Source: Lachnospiraceae bacterium
Lineage (GTDB): Bacteria > Bacillota > Clostridia > Lachnospirales > Lachnospiraceae
Assembly (NCBI GenBank): GCA_011959285.1
Contig: BLLW01000041.1
Coordinates: forward strand, 1 to 32,980
Length of the DNA stretch: 32,980 bases
Direction of reading: 5' to 3'
Position numbers and translations under genes: made by a program
The notes under the pieces: generated by a model
What the model was told of the DNA's origin: nothing
The model's input: only the letters and a program-made list of their open reading frames with translations
Databases searched by the model: none
Part shown: piece by piece, positions 16,498-23,939 of the stretch
Layout: each line of letters opens with the position of its first letter
Position numbering within the stretch: position 1 is the first letter of the stretch

Positions 16498-16887
16498 ATG
16501 AACGAAAAATATATCATTGCAGATAACAAATTGGAAAATGTAACGGTAGACGGCAGAATCATAGGCTGTCAGGTGGGGCTTCGCATTCCTTATTACATGG
16601 GAGCCCCGCTCAGCCAGATTGAACATATCGTTCTCAAAATCGATGGGGTGGAAGTTTTGCAGGAGGATATGAGGATCATAACAGAGGATGGAGAGGAATT
16701 CAAAATGTCCGAAATCATAACCTGTTACCGTCATTTCTGGGAATATGGCGCAAAGCTTCAGGTGAGGGTTCTAAAGGAAGGCGGGCTTTCCAAGGGAAAG
16801 CACAGAATCGATGTGGATGTGGCGGTTGATGTAATCTATGCGCCCAAAGGATTTGGCAGTATTGCTTATGCGGAATTTACAATATAG
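16498..16887 (+). CDS. C-glycoside deglycosidase beta subunit-like protein (DUF6379 type), copy 2
   Basis: A 129-residue soluble protein matching the beta-subunit pattern: KLENVTVDGRIIGCQVGLRI, PYYMGAPLSQIEHI, a DGVEV strand, HFWEYGAKLQVRV and KEGGLSKGKHRIDV. The KxGGLSKGxH motif is shared with copy 1 (residues KPGGLSKGHH). It would assemble with the alpha protein starting 28 bases downstream. ATG 16498 follows AAAGGGTGGGGTT. It is shorter than copy 1 and looks closer to typical family length. Low overall similarity between the copies suggests an old split and different substrate preference rather than a recent duplication. Confidence 0.78.
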   Translation: MNEKYIIADNKLENVTVDGRIIGCQVGLRIPYYMGAPLSQIEHIVLKIDGVEVLQEDMRIITEDGEEFKMSEIITCYRHFWEYGAKLQVRVLKEGGLSKGKHRIDVDVAVDVIYAPKGFGSIAYAEFTI

Positions 16888-16892
16888 TTTAG

Positions 16893-16902
16893 CAAACGTT
16901 TG
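16893..16902. promoter_or_regulatory. Perfect palindrome CAAACGTTTG in the beta-alpha gap
   Basis: A 10-base perfect palindrome lying in the 28-base gap between the two deglycosidase genes and touching the ribosome site of the alpha gene. Its core resembles LacI/PurR-type operators. A related 13-base string occurs at 1028-1040 upstream of module 1, matching at 10 of 13 positions. No LacI-type regulator is encoded in the window, so function is uncertain. Confidence 0.35.
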
Positions 16903-16915
16903 AAAGGAGTAATCG

Positions 16916-17920
16916 ATGGCTATTACAAGAGGTGTTTCATTATACAGTCTTCAGGAAGACTATTATTTGGGGAAGCTGGATATAGAGGGATGTATCGCAA
17001 AGACGGCCAATGAGATCGATGCAAAGGGAATCGAGGTCCTGCCGGATCAGATGCCCCTGCCAAGCCTTCGGAGCGTGGACAGGGTATTGTCTCAAAAGGA
17101 TCTGGATATGTGGTTCGGATGGATGGAAAAATACGGTACCTTTCCGGCTGCTTATGATGCCAATTTCTTCACCACCATGTTTTCCAACAGGCACATGTCT
17201 GTAAAGGAAACCATTGAATGGACGAGAAAGGATCTTTACGTTGCCCATCAGATGGGATTTCCTGTGTACCGCACCGGTATCATACGGCATGAGGACATTG
17301 AGATTCTCTCTGCCTGCTTTGACTATGCGGAGGAACTGGGGGTTCAGATCGCTACCGAGGTGCATGCGCCCAGAGGCATCCATACATGGTGGACCCAGGA
17401 CTTTTTGGAAGAGATTCAGCGGAAAAATGCGAAGTATGCAGGATTTGTGGTTGACTTTGGTATTTTTACAGTAGGCATGTCCTTGTCCTCTAAACATAAG
17501 TATGAAAGGGCAGGGGCAAAGACGGAAATCTTAGAGGCGATTGATGAGGCTTACCGTGCAGGAAGTCCTTTGACGGATTCTGACATAGAAAAGCTGGGAG
17601 GCGGCAGTGTTGAGAAGGAAGCTGCCGAGAGGCTGAAAGGCGCTATACATGACGATCCGGCATGGCTTAGAGAGGTTCTGCCTTATACCAAGCATTGTCA
17701 TGGCAAATTCTATGAGATGACAGAAGAATGCAAGGAGCCTTCCATCGATTATGCAGGGCCCATCCGGGTTATGCAGGAAATTGGCTGGGAGGGGTGCATC
17801 TCTTCCGAATATGAGGGACAGAGAGATTATTTCGATATCGGTTGTGATATCTATATGGATCCTGTAGAGCAGTGTAGAAGACATCACATGATGCTAAAAC
17901 GGCTTTTAGGTGAGGCATAA
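16916..17920 (+). CDS. C-glycoside deglycosidase alpha subunit-like TIM-barrel protein, copy 2
   Basis: A 334-residue TIM-barrel protein related to the alpha protein at 2998. Both begin MAI-x-RGVS-x-YS, both carry E-[IV]-HAP (here E148, H150), a DFGIF/DMGIF strand (D180), HGK (H262) and an E-[FY]-EGQR segment (E298), then end with a RRHH-MM-RL tail. These residues are the candidate metal site and catalytic histidine of the C-C bond cleaving elimination. ATG 16916 follows GAAAGGAGTAATCG. The stop codon TAA shares its last base with the start of the MATE gene, so expression of the two is coupled. Substrate unknown; the divergence from copy 1 argues for a different C-glycoside. Confidence 0.78.
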   Translation: MAITRGVSLYSLQEDYYLGKLDIEGCIAKTANEIDAKGIEVLPDQMPLPSLRSVDRVLSQKDLDMWFGWMEKYGTFPAAYDANFFTTMFSNRHMSVKETIEWTRKDLYVAHQMGFPVYRTGIIRHEDIEILSACFDYAEELGVQIATEVHAPRGIHTWWTQDFLEEIQRKNAKYAGFVVDFGIFTVGMSLSSKHKYERAGAKTEILEAIDEAYRAGSPLTDSDIEKLGGGSVEKEAAERLKGAIHDDPAWLREVLPYTKHCHGKFYEMTEECKEPSIDYAGPIRVMQEIGWEGCISSEYEGQRDYFDIGCDIYMDPVEQCRRHHMMLKRLLGEA

Positions 17921-19278
17921 TGGCAGGAACAAGGAGAGACTTTACGGCGGGCAGTCCAGCCAGGGAGATGCTGCTTTTTGCTATACCGCTGATTGGCACC
18001 ATGATCTTGCAGAATTTATATACCACGGCAGACCTTGTAATCGTGGGACGATATATAGGAGACAGCGCCCTGGCAGCCGTTGGCGCAACAGCAAGTATTT
18101 CTGCAATGGTGTTGATGCTGATTGCAGGCGCCACCGAAGGGATGTCAGTGATCATAGCCCAGTTTTACGGAGCCAAGGATTATGAAAAGGTAAGACGTAC
18201 CGTCACCAATTCCCTGTATCTGATAGCAGGTATGGCGCTGGTATTCGGGGTGTTGGGCGCCGTTTTTGCAAAGCCTCTTTTGATGTTGATCCATGTTACG
18301 CCGGAAAACGGAGTATTGGAGCTTGCCACTGTTTATCTCAGAATTATTTTTCTGGGGGAGGTGGCAACTTCTCTTTATAATATGGCTAATTCCCTTTCAA
18401 GAGCGCTGGGAGATTCGCTGACGCCGCTGATTGTGCTGGTGGTGTGCAGTATCATGAATGTATTGCTTAATTTTGTGTTTGTTGCAAAGCTTGGCATGGG
18501 GGTAGAGGGCGTTGCCTACGCTACGATACTTGCCACCGTATGTTCAGCGGCTGTGAGCTGGGTATTGATGTTGAAGAAGAATCCTGTCGTCCGTTTTGGA
18601 AGAAAGGATATGAAGATTGACAGAACTATATTGATTCTTACTGCAAAAATCGGCGTACCCTCTGCTTTGAAAAGTTCTACTACGGCAATCGGAAATATTT
18701 TGCTGCAGAATTTGGTAAACAGCTTTGGGATGTTGGTGATGGCAGGGTACAATGCAGGTATGCAGCTGGAGCGGTTGATCGCGAATCCGCCGGGAGGAAT
18801 CACGCAGGCAATGCAGGTCTTTGCCGGGCAAAATGTAGGCGCCGGTCAGCAGAAGAGGGTGAAAAAAGGATTTACGGCTGGGTTTTGTATCATTACAATT
18901 TATTGTATCTTTTCCGCTATCGTGCTGGTGGCGGGAGGAAAATTTTTAATCGGACTTTTTTCAGCGGATGCAGACAGCGCTATGATGGATATCGGGTATG
19001 CGTATCTGGTAACCGCCGCATTCAGCACCTACTTCTGCGGCATGGCATGGCTTACCAAAAGTACGCTTATTGGGGCGGGAGACGCATCGGCAGGTCTGTA
19101 TATCAGTGTGATTGAAATACTGGTGAGGGTGGTGATCAGTTATATCCTGGCATGGTATACGCCTTTGGGATATTTAGGAATTTTTATCGCCACGCCGGTC
19201 AGTTATGTGGCATCGGGAATATATGGGCTTGTACGTTTCCGCGGCGGAAAATGGATGAAAAAGAGGTTTGTAGAATGA
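17920..19278 (+). CDS. MATE family exporter (module 2)
   Basis: A 452-residue twelve-helix MATE protein. It is clearly paralogous to the MATE at 1111: shared RDFT-x-G start, LQNLY...AD-IVGRY-GD, SRALGDS-TP, GVAYATILAT and PPGGITQAMQVFAGQNVGAG. The start ATG overlaps the alpha-subunit stop (TAATG), a strong sign of one translational unit. The same family sits next to each deglycosidase pair, before it in module 1 and after it here. I infer that it exports the freed aglycone or a pathway by-product; generic drug export by sodium or proton antiport is the alternative. Confidence 0.88.
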   Translation: MAGTRRDFTAGSPAREMLLFAIPLIGTMILQNLYTTADLVIVGRYIGDSALAAVGATASISAMVLMLIAGATEGMSVIIAQFYGAKDYEKVRRTVTNSLYLIAGMALVFGVLGAVFAKPLLMLIHVTPENGVLELATVYLRIIFLGEVATSLYNMANSLSRALGDSLTPLIVLVVCSIMNVLLNFVFVAKLGMGVEGVAYATILATVCSAAVSWVLMLKKNPVVRFGRKDMKIDRTILILTAKIGVPSALKSSTTAIGNILLQNLVNSFGMLVMAGYNAGMQLERLIANPPGGITQAMQVFAGQNVGAGQQKRVKKGFTAGFCIITIYCIFSAIVLVAGGKFLIGLFSADADSAMMDIGYAYLVTAAFSTYFCGMAWLTKSTLIGAGDASAGLYISVIEILVRVVISYILAWYTPLGYLGIFIATPVSYVASGIYGLVRFRGGKWMKKRFVE

Positions 19279-20615
19279 CGAAAACGGGAAAGAAGTTCAT
19301 TCCATTATATTTATCGCTGGTTCTTCAGCACATCATTACGCTTGCCGTGAATCTTGCCGACAATATGATGCTGGGCGCTTACAGCGAAATATCCCTATCG
19401 GGGGTGGCGGCTGTCAATCAAATTCAGTTTGTGCTGCAGCAGCTCACCCTTGCCGTTGGAGAGGCGCTTGTGGTAATCTGCAGTCAGTATTGGGGAAAGA
19501 GACGTACCGAGCCTATGAAAAGAATCTGTGCAGTGGCTATGCAGACGGCAGTCTTTTTTGCAGTGATCTTGTTTGCCGGGGTGAGCTTTTTCCCCGGTCA
19601 AACTACGAGGATTTTTACGAATGATGAGATCATCATCAAAGAAGGGGCAGCATACCTTGAGATGATTCGCTTTACCTATTTTTTCTTTGTCGCTACGCAG
19701 GTATTGCTGGCGCTTTTAAGGAGCATGACGGTGGTGCGGATTGCACTTTACCTTTCCCTGATGACATTCTTTGTCAATTGCGGAATCAATTATGTTTTAA
19801 TTTATGGGCGTTTAGGAATGCCCGAGATGGGAGTCCGGGGAGCTGCCATAGGAACCCTTGCGGCAAGAATCTTAGAGCTTGCGGTGTTGATTATTTTTAT
19901 TCGCATAAAAGGCGGGGAATTGCAGCTTCGATGTTCTGATTTTCTCGTGAGAGATAAGGAACTTAGCAAAGACTACTATCGTACCGCGCTGCCTTTGATG
20001 GCGGCACAAGGGCTTTGGGGATTAAATACCATGCTCCAGACTGTTATTCTCGGGCATATGGATAAAGCAGCCATTGCGGCGAACAGCGTGGCATCTAATG
20101 TATATCTGATGGTGAAGTCAGGCGCCTTAGGAGCCTCTTCCGCCGCCGCTGTCCTTATAGGAAATGGGGTGGGAGCGGGAGACTATGATGCTGTGAGGAA
20201 AAATGCGCTCTGGCTGCAGAAGTTCTTCGTATGTGTAGGGATTCTTTCGGGCGTGATTCTCTATGGAATCAGGATTCCCATTTTATCAATCTATCAACTC
20301 TCAGAGAGCACGAGAGAAATGGCGGACGCCTTTTTGATCGTCCTATGTGTAGTCATAGTGGGAATGTCCTATCAGATGCCGGCAGGAGGGGGAATTATCA
20401 GGGGCGGCGGGGAATCTTCGTTCGTGGTGAAAATGGATATTATTTGTATATGGATGATCGTGATTCCTCTTTCCCTTTTTATGGCATTTGTGGTAAAGGC
20501 GTCGCCGGTTGTGGTGGTGGCATGCCTGAATGCGGACCAAGTCTTCAAATGTATTCCGGTGTTCCTCAAAGTGAACAGAGGAAATTGGATAAAAAATCTG
20601 ACGAATGTCAGTTAG
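19275..20615 (+). CDS. MATE family exporter, third copy, different subgroup
   Basis: A 446-residue MATE-type membrane protein. ATG 19275 overlaps the previous stop (ATGA) and has AAGAGG eight bases upstream, so it is preferred over an in-frame start at 19152 that would run 41 codons into the neighbour. Signature regions are VNLADNMMLGAYSEISLSGVA at the N-terminus (in part), GVRGAAIGTLAARILE mid-way and GALGASSAAAVLIGNGVGAG in the second half. It is distant from the two module MATEs, so it is not a recent tandem duplicate. Two different MATE proteins back to back could work on different products or as a heterodimer; neither can be decided here. Confidence 0.85.
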   Translation: MTKTGKKFIPLYLSLVLQHIITLAVNLADNMMLGAYSEISLSGVAAVNQIQFVLQQLTLAVGEALVVICSQYWGKRRTEPMKRICAVAMQTAVFFAVILFAGVSFFPGQTTRIFTNDEIIIKEGAAYLEMIRFTYFFFVATQVLLALLRSMTVVRIALYLSLMTFFVNCGINYVLIYGRLGMPEMGVRGAAIGTLAARILELAVLIIFIRIKGGELQLRCSDFLVRDKELSKDYYRTALPLMAAQGLWGLNTMLQTVILGHMDKAAIAANSVASNVYLMVKSGALGASSAAAVLIGNGVGAGDYDAVRKNALWLQKFFVCVGILSGVILYGIRIPILSIYQLSESTREMADAFLIVLCVVIVGMSYQMPAGGGIIRGGGESSFVVKMDIICIWMIVIPLSLFMAFVVKASPVVVVACLNADQVFKCIPVFLKVNRGNWIKNLTNVS

Positions 20616-20696
20616 TTAAGGAAATGCGCAGGCAGGACGGCAGTGAGCCATGCCGGCGCTCAGCCGCGTATCTCTTCCTCTCTGATGCCCCTCCTA

Positions 20697-22055
20697 TTAT
20701 GAATTCTCAAGCCTTCTGAAAATACCCAACAGTGTAATCACCGCCGCCACCGCCAAAATCACTTCTGCCGTAAACTGCGCATACGCAAGCCCATAGAGCG
20801 GGATCAGCCAGTTCAAAATATAGAGAGCCGGAATCTCCAATATAATCTTTCTAAGCAGTGCAAATACGAACGCCTTTTTCCCCATACCGCAAGCCTGAAA
20901 GACGCCCACTGCAAGGAAGTCCATGCAAAGGAACGGAAGACCGATGCAAAGTCCGTGGAGAAAGCGGGTTCCGTAAGAGATGATGGCATCGTTTTTCATA
21001 AAGAGGGAGGTCAAAAAGCCTGCCCCGAAATAATAGAAAACAGAAACCATGACCATAAAGGAAAGGGAAATCTTTATGGTAAAGGAAAGGGTATTTTTCA
21101 TTCGCTTGACATTGCCGGAGGCATAATTATAGCTGATTAACGGCATGATGCCTTGAGAAAGCCCCAGTGCAAAATAAAGAGGCACCATATTGACCTTCTG
21201 TGCGATTCCCATAGCTGCTACGGCGTCTGAACCGTAGGACGAGGTGAAGTTGTTGAGAACCGTCATACCGGTCACATTCAGAAGGTTCTGAATGGCAGCA
21301 GGGATTCCCACACTGCAGATTCCCATTACAATATGCTGATTGAAGCGGAAGAGGCTGGGGCGTATGCATACATAGGTGTTATTCCGTTTGACGAACAAGA
21401 GAACGAAGAAATAAATGCATGCTGCGCAATTGGAGATAAAGGTAGCAAGCCCTGCTCCGGCAGCGCCCATATCAAGTCCCCATGGAAGGATGAAAATCGG
21501 ATCCAGCACAATATTAAGAAGGCATCCGCTCATGGAACCGATGCTGGCGTGAAGGGAGGAGCCCTCAGAACGGACCAGATACGCCATGACCACATTGAGG
21601 ATAGAAGGGGCTGCGCCGAAGGTAACGGTCCATTTCAGATATTGCGCCGTGGCGGCAATGGTCTCCGGGCTTGCACCCAGTACCGCGAGAAGAGGGCGGC
21701 TAAACAGGGTGTAAAGAAGGGAAAACATAAGACCGCAGAATACGGAACAGTAAAAGCCGAAGGCGGAACTACGGTATACGGTATCGTAGTCTTTTTTTCC
21801 CAGCGCCCGGCTCATCATGCTGGAGGTACCCACGCCGAAGAGATTGTTTACCGCGTTGAAGGCTAATAGCACCGGTGCAGCCAGCGTCACCGCCGCGTTC
21901 TGGATGGGATCGTTTACCATACCTACAAAATAAGTATCTGCCAGATTGTAGATTACCATGACCAGAGAACTTAAAATGGTCGGGACTGCTAACGTCATGA
22001 CAGCCTTTGGGATGGGCATTTGTTCAAATAAAACTGTTTTTTCTGTATTTTCCAT
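20697..22055 (-). CDS. MATE family exporter, fourth copy, convergent
   Basis: A 452-residue MATE protein read on the minus strand, converging on the long operon with an 81-base gap. Features are VIYNLADTYFVGMVNDP at the N-terminus, GVGTSSMMSRALGKKDYD, a conserved GLSQGIMPLISYNYASGN loop and a C-terminal GLAYAQFTAEVILAV helix. ATG 22055 was chosen over an upstream TTG (22076) because the purine-rich AAAGAAAGAAG lies at a suitable distance. Divergently placed on its far side is a broken AraC-type gene (22251), possibly its former regulator. It seems unrelated to the glycoside operon and resembles common drug/sodium antiporters. Confidence 0.88.
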   Translation of the reverse strand: MENTEKTVLFEQMPIPKAVMTLAVPTILSSLVMVIYNLADTYFVGMVNDPIQNAAVTLAAPVLLAFNAVNNLFGVGTSSMMSRALGKKDYDTVYRSSAFGFYCSVFCGLMFSLLYTLFSRPLLAVLGASPETIAATAQYLKWTVTFGAAPSILNVVMAYLVRSEGSSLHASIGSMSGCLLNIVLDPIFILPWGLDMGAAGAGLATFISNCAACIYFFVLLFVKRNNTYVCIRPSLFRFNQHIVMGICSVGIPAAIQNLLNVTGMTVLNNFTSSYGSDAVAAMGIAQKVNMVPLYFALGLSQGIMPLISYNYASGNVKRMKNTLSFTIKISLSFMVMVSVFYYFGAGFLTSLFMKNDAIISYGTRFLHGLCIGLPFLCMDFLAVGVFQACGMGKKAFVFALLRKIILEIPALYILNWLIPLYGLAYAQFTAEVILAVAAVITLLGIFRRLENS

Positions 22056-22250
22056 ATCTAATCTTCTTTCTTTCAAGTCTTCTTATTAGGCAAACAGGAA
22101 ATCGTTTCGTCTGTTTTGTAGAAACAAAAACGCAAACATGATACAATGATAGCACAAATCATTAGAAACCGATATAGAATTTGTCCAAATAAGTCAAGGA
22201 ATTCCTCTTTGAAATCAGTATAATGGAATGATAAAGGTGGATCTAGTTGG

Positions 22251-22379
22251 ATGGAGGCAATGGAAGCGGTACAGAAAATGCAGGATTACATCCGTGCATA
22301 TCATAAGGAAGAAGGCTTCTGCGCGGACCAGGTCTGTGCTGCGGCAGGATATTCAAGGCGGCAGGCAGATGCACGTTAG
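22251..22379 (+). pseudogene. Remnant of an AraC-family regulator (N-terminal end only)
   Basis: Forty-two codons beginning MEAMEAVQKMQDYI and ending AAAGYSRRQADAR before a TAG stop. This matches the first helix-turn-helix of AraC regulators that start directly with the DNA-binding domain. The second helix-turn-helix and the rest are absent; what follows is unrelated low-complexity coding-like sequence. TATAAT at 22219-22224 may be its old promoter. It lies divergent to the MATE gene at 20697, a common regulator-transporter arrangement. Best read as a decayed gene. Confidence 0.6.
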
Positions 22380-22433
22380 GTACAGGCGCCAGGCGGTAAA
22401 GATGCCGGAGGGGCAGGAAAGGATGGATACAGG

Positions 22434-22974
22434 ATGGAAAAGCAGCAGCAGGGGGAGCAGCCCCATAAGAGAAGGGCGCGTTACAAAGGGACTCACCCAA
22501 GAAAGTACAGTGAGAAATATAAAGAACTGAACCCAGAGAAATATCAGGATACCATCGAGAAGGTGATTCAGAAGGGGAGCACGCCCGCGGGGATGCACAT
22601 TTCCATCTGTGTCAGGGAAATCCTTGACTATTTCAGGAGCCCTTGCTTTCCTGCCCGAGGCAGAGCGCAGGGAGAGCGTAAAAAAGTCCTGCGCCCGGGT
22701 ATTTCAGGCGCTTCGAATCGATGTAAACAGCGAGTATGAAGTGCTGGATGCTTTCCTGCAAAAACTCCCGGCGGCAATGGCGCCGGGAGGAAGAATTGCC
22801 ATCCTAACCTTTCATTCGGGAGAAGACAGACTGGTAAAAAAATCCTTTAAAGAAGGAAAAAGAGCAGGCGTTTACAGCGAAATCGCAGAGGAAGTGATTA
22901 GACCGTCGGCGCAGGAGTGCGCTAGAAACAGCAGGGCACGCTCTGCGAAGATGCGCTGGGCAGTTAAAGCATGA
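22434..22974 (+). pseudogene. Broken RsmH-like 16S rRNA methyltransferase gene with internal deletion and frameshift
   Basis: The first fragment (22434 to about 22632) reads KRRARYKGTHPRKYSEKYKE and KVIQKGSTPAGMHISICVRE, the N-terminus of a clostridial RsmH/MraW-like methyltransferase. From about 22635 the matching C-terminus continues in another frame: VFQALRIDVNSEYEVLDAFL, ILTFHSGEDRLVKKSF, then NSRARSAKMRW and a stop. The whole central part, including the SAM-binding site, is missing; intact relatives are about 150-180 residues longer. The switch occurs near TATTTCAGGAGCCCTT (22628-22643). The product cannot be an active methyltransferase. The main rsmH of the cell is presumably elsewhere in its cell-division cluster. 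Confidence 0.82.
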
Positions 22975-22979
22975 AAATA

Positions 22980-23009
22980 GCCCCAAAGAATCAACAGATT
23001 CTCTGGGGC
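22980..23009 (-). terminator. Terminator hairpin for the 79-residue gene
   Basis: Arms gccccaaagaatc (22980-22992) and gattctctggggc (22997-23009) pair at 12 of 13 positions around a four-base loop. Read on the minus strand it is followed by CTATTTTCAT and sits 27 bases after the stop of the gene at 23276-23037. It also abuts the end of the RsmH remnant, so it could act in both directions. Confidence 0.8.
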
Positions 23010-23036
23010 AAAGAATTTTGCATGGCTTACAAATCA

Positions 23037-23276
23037 TTACTTTCCCATCATCATGTAATCTACCAGAAGCTTTACATCATCAGGGTCGGAAGCAATCAGC
23101 TCCATTTCGTTGATAAAAGCATCGTCATTAAAAAGCTTGGAAAGTGCAAGGTACTTTGTCAGTTCAGACTTTAAGTTAAGGCGGTCTCCCTGCTTGGAGA
23201 TCAATTCTACGGTTCCCTTACACTGTTTGATTGTATCAAGGAACTTTTCGGCGTCATCAATGTTATAAATTTTCAT
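23037..23276 (-). CDS. Small conserved Lachnospiraceae-type protein, function unknown
   Basis: A 79-residue acidic, soluble protein starting MKIYNIDDAEKFLDTIKQCK and containing GTVELISKQGDRLNLKSEL. I recall similar short proteins in Lachnospiraceae genomes, sometimes labelled polya polymerase without clear basis. ATG 23276 has a strong GGAGGAAAAGAA ribosome site, a good promoter lies about 50 bases upstream and a terminator follows, so it is a complete single-gene unit. It stands intact between two decayed genes. No catalytic motif is visible. Confidence 0.75.
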   Translation of the reverse strand: MKIYNIDDAEKFLDTIKQCKGTVELISKQGDRLNLKSELTKYLALSKLFNDDAFINEMELIASDPDDVKLLVDYMMMGK

Positions 23277-23323
23277 TTCTTTTCCTCCATCTCGTTTTTA
23301 ACCACTTCATTTTCATCGGCATT

Positions 23324-23352
23324 ATTTTAGCAGGGATGTATTTGGCAGACAA
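23324..23352 (-). promoter_or_regulatory. Sigma-A-type promoter of the 79-residue gene
   Basis: On the minus strand: -35 TTGTCT (23352-23347), 17-base spacer, -10 TAAAAT (23329-23324) preceded by TGC, an extended -10. It gives a leader of about 40 bases before the start codon at 23276. The rest of 23353-23588 is AT-rich with no recognisable gene. Confidence 0.5.
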
Positions 23353-23588
23353 TGTCAATAATGTGGAATTTTAAGGTGGTTTGCTTAGGAAAGTATGAAA
23401 AATATACAATAAATGCATGAAAAGAATAAATGCTATTATGTTATTATATAGGAAAAGCAAATGATTTCTTTAAACGAAAGCTTATTTAGCAGCATTGCTG
23501 CATCTTACAGAGTATTCTGTTCCGACATTCATTCTTTGAAATTCTGCTTTTAAGAACCTAACATATTTCGCAGGAGTTCTTAGATTTT

Positions 23589-23908
23589 ATGGAATATATC
23601 ACAGTGTCTATAGACGAAAAAGTGAAAGGGATAAAGAGTAGCAGAATAAGACTTATCCATGAAAAAGTAGATAGGATTAGAGCATCAGAAAAGGCAGGGA
23701 TGAAATATATGCAGAGATGGGAAGAGATAGAGTATGCCAGAGATGATGGACGCGAGGAGGGTTTCATCCAAAGGTTAATCCAGATGGTGTGCAAAAAATC
23801 TGCAGAGGAAAAACCATTGCTGAGATAGCAGACGATTTAGAAGAAGATTTAGAACAGATTGAAAAAATCTATAATGTAGCACAAGAATTTGCACCTGATT
23901 ACGATTAG
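23589..23908 (+). pseudogene. Remnant of an Rpn-family PD-(D/E)XK nuclease/putative transposase (C-terminal part, frameshifted)
   Basis: The frame from 23589 gives RIRLIHEKVDRIRASEKAG, MKYMQRWEEIEYARDDGREEG and LIQMVCKK, the C-terminal region of Rpn-type recombination-promoting nucleases common in Lachnospiraceae. After the run of A's in TGCAAAAAATC (about 23790-23800) the natural continuation, GKTIAEIADDLEEDLEQIEK ending at TAG 23906-23908, is in a different frame. The N-terminal nuclease domain is absent upstream. Truncation plus a homopolymer frameshift marks it as a pseudogene. Confidence 0.75.
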
Positions 23909-23939
23909 AGGGTTAAAACAGGCTCCCTCCAGGTCACTC

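Noticed and set aside
20231-20719. Open frame of 162 codons overlapping the third MATE gene and the convergent gap
   Set aside because: It lies in another frame of a clear MATE gene, has no family signature and no ribosome site.
22228-22530. Open frame of 100 codons across the AraC and RsmH remnants
   Set aside because: Composition is basic and random-like, and the recognisable AraC and RsmH fragments are in a different frame.
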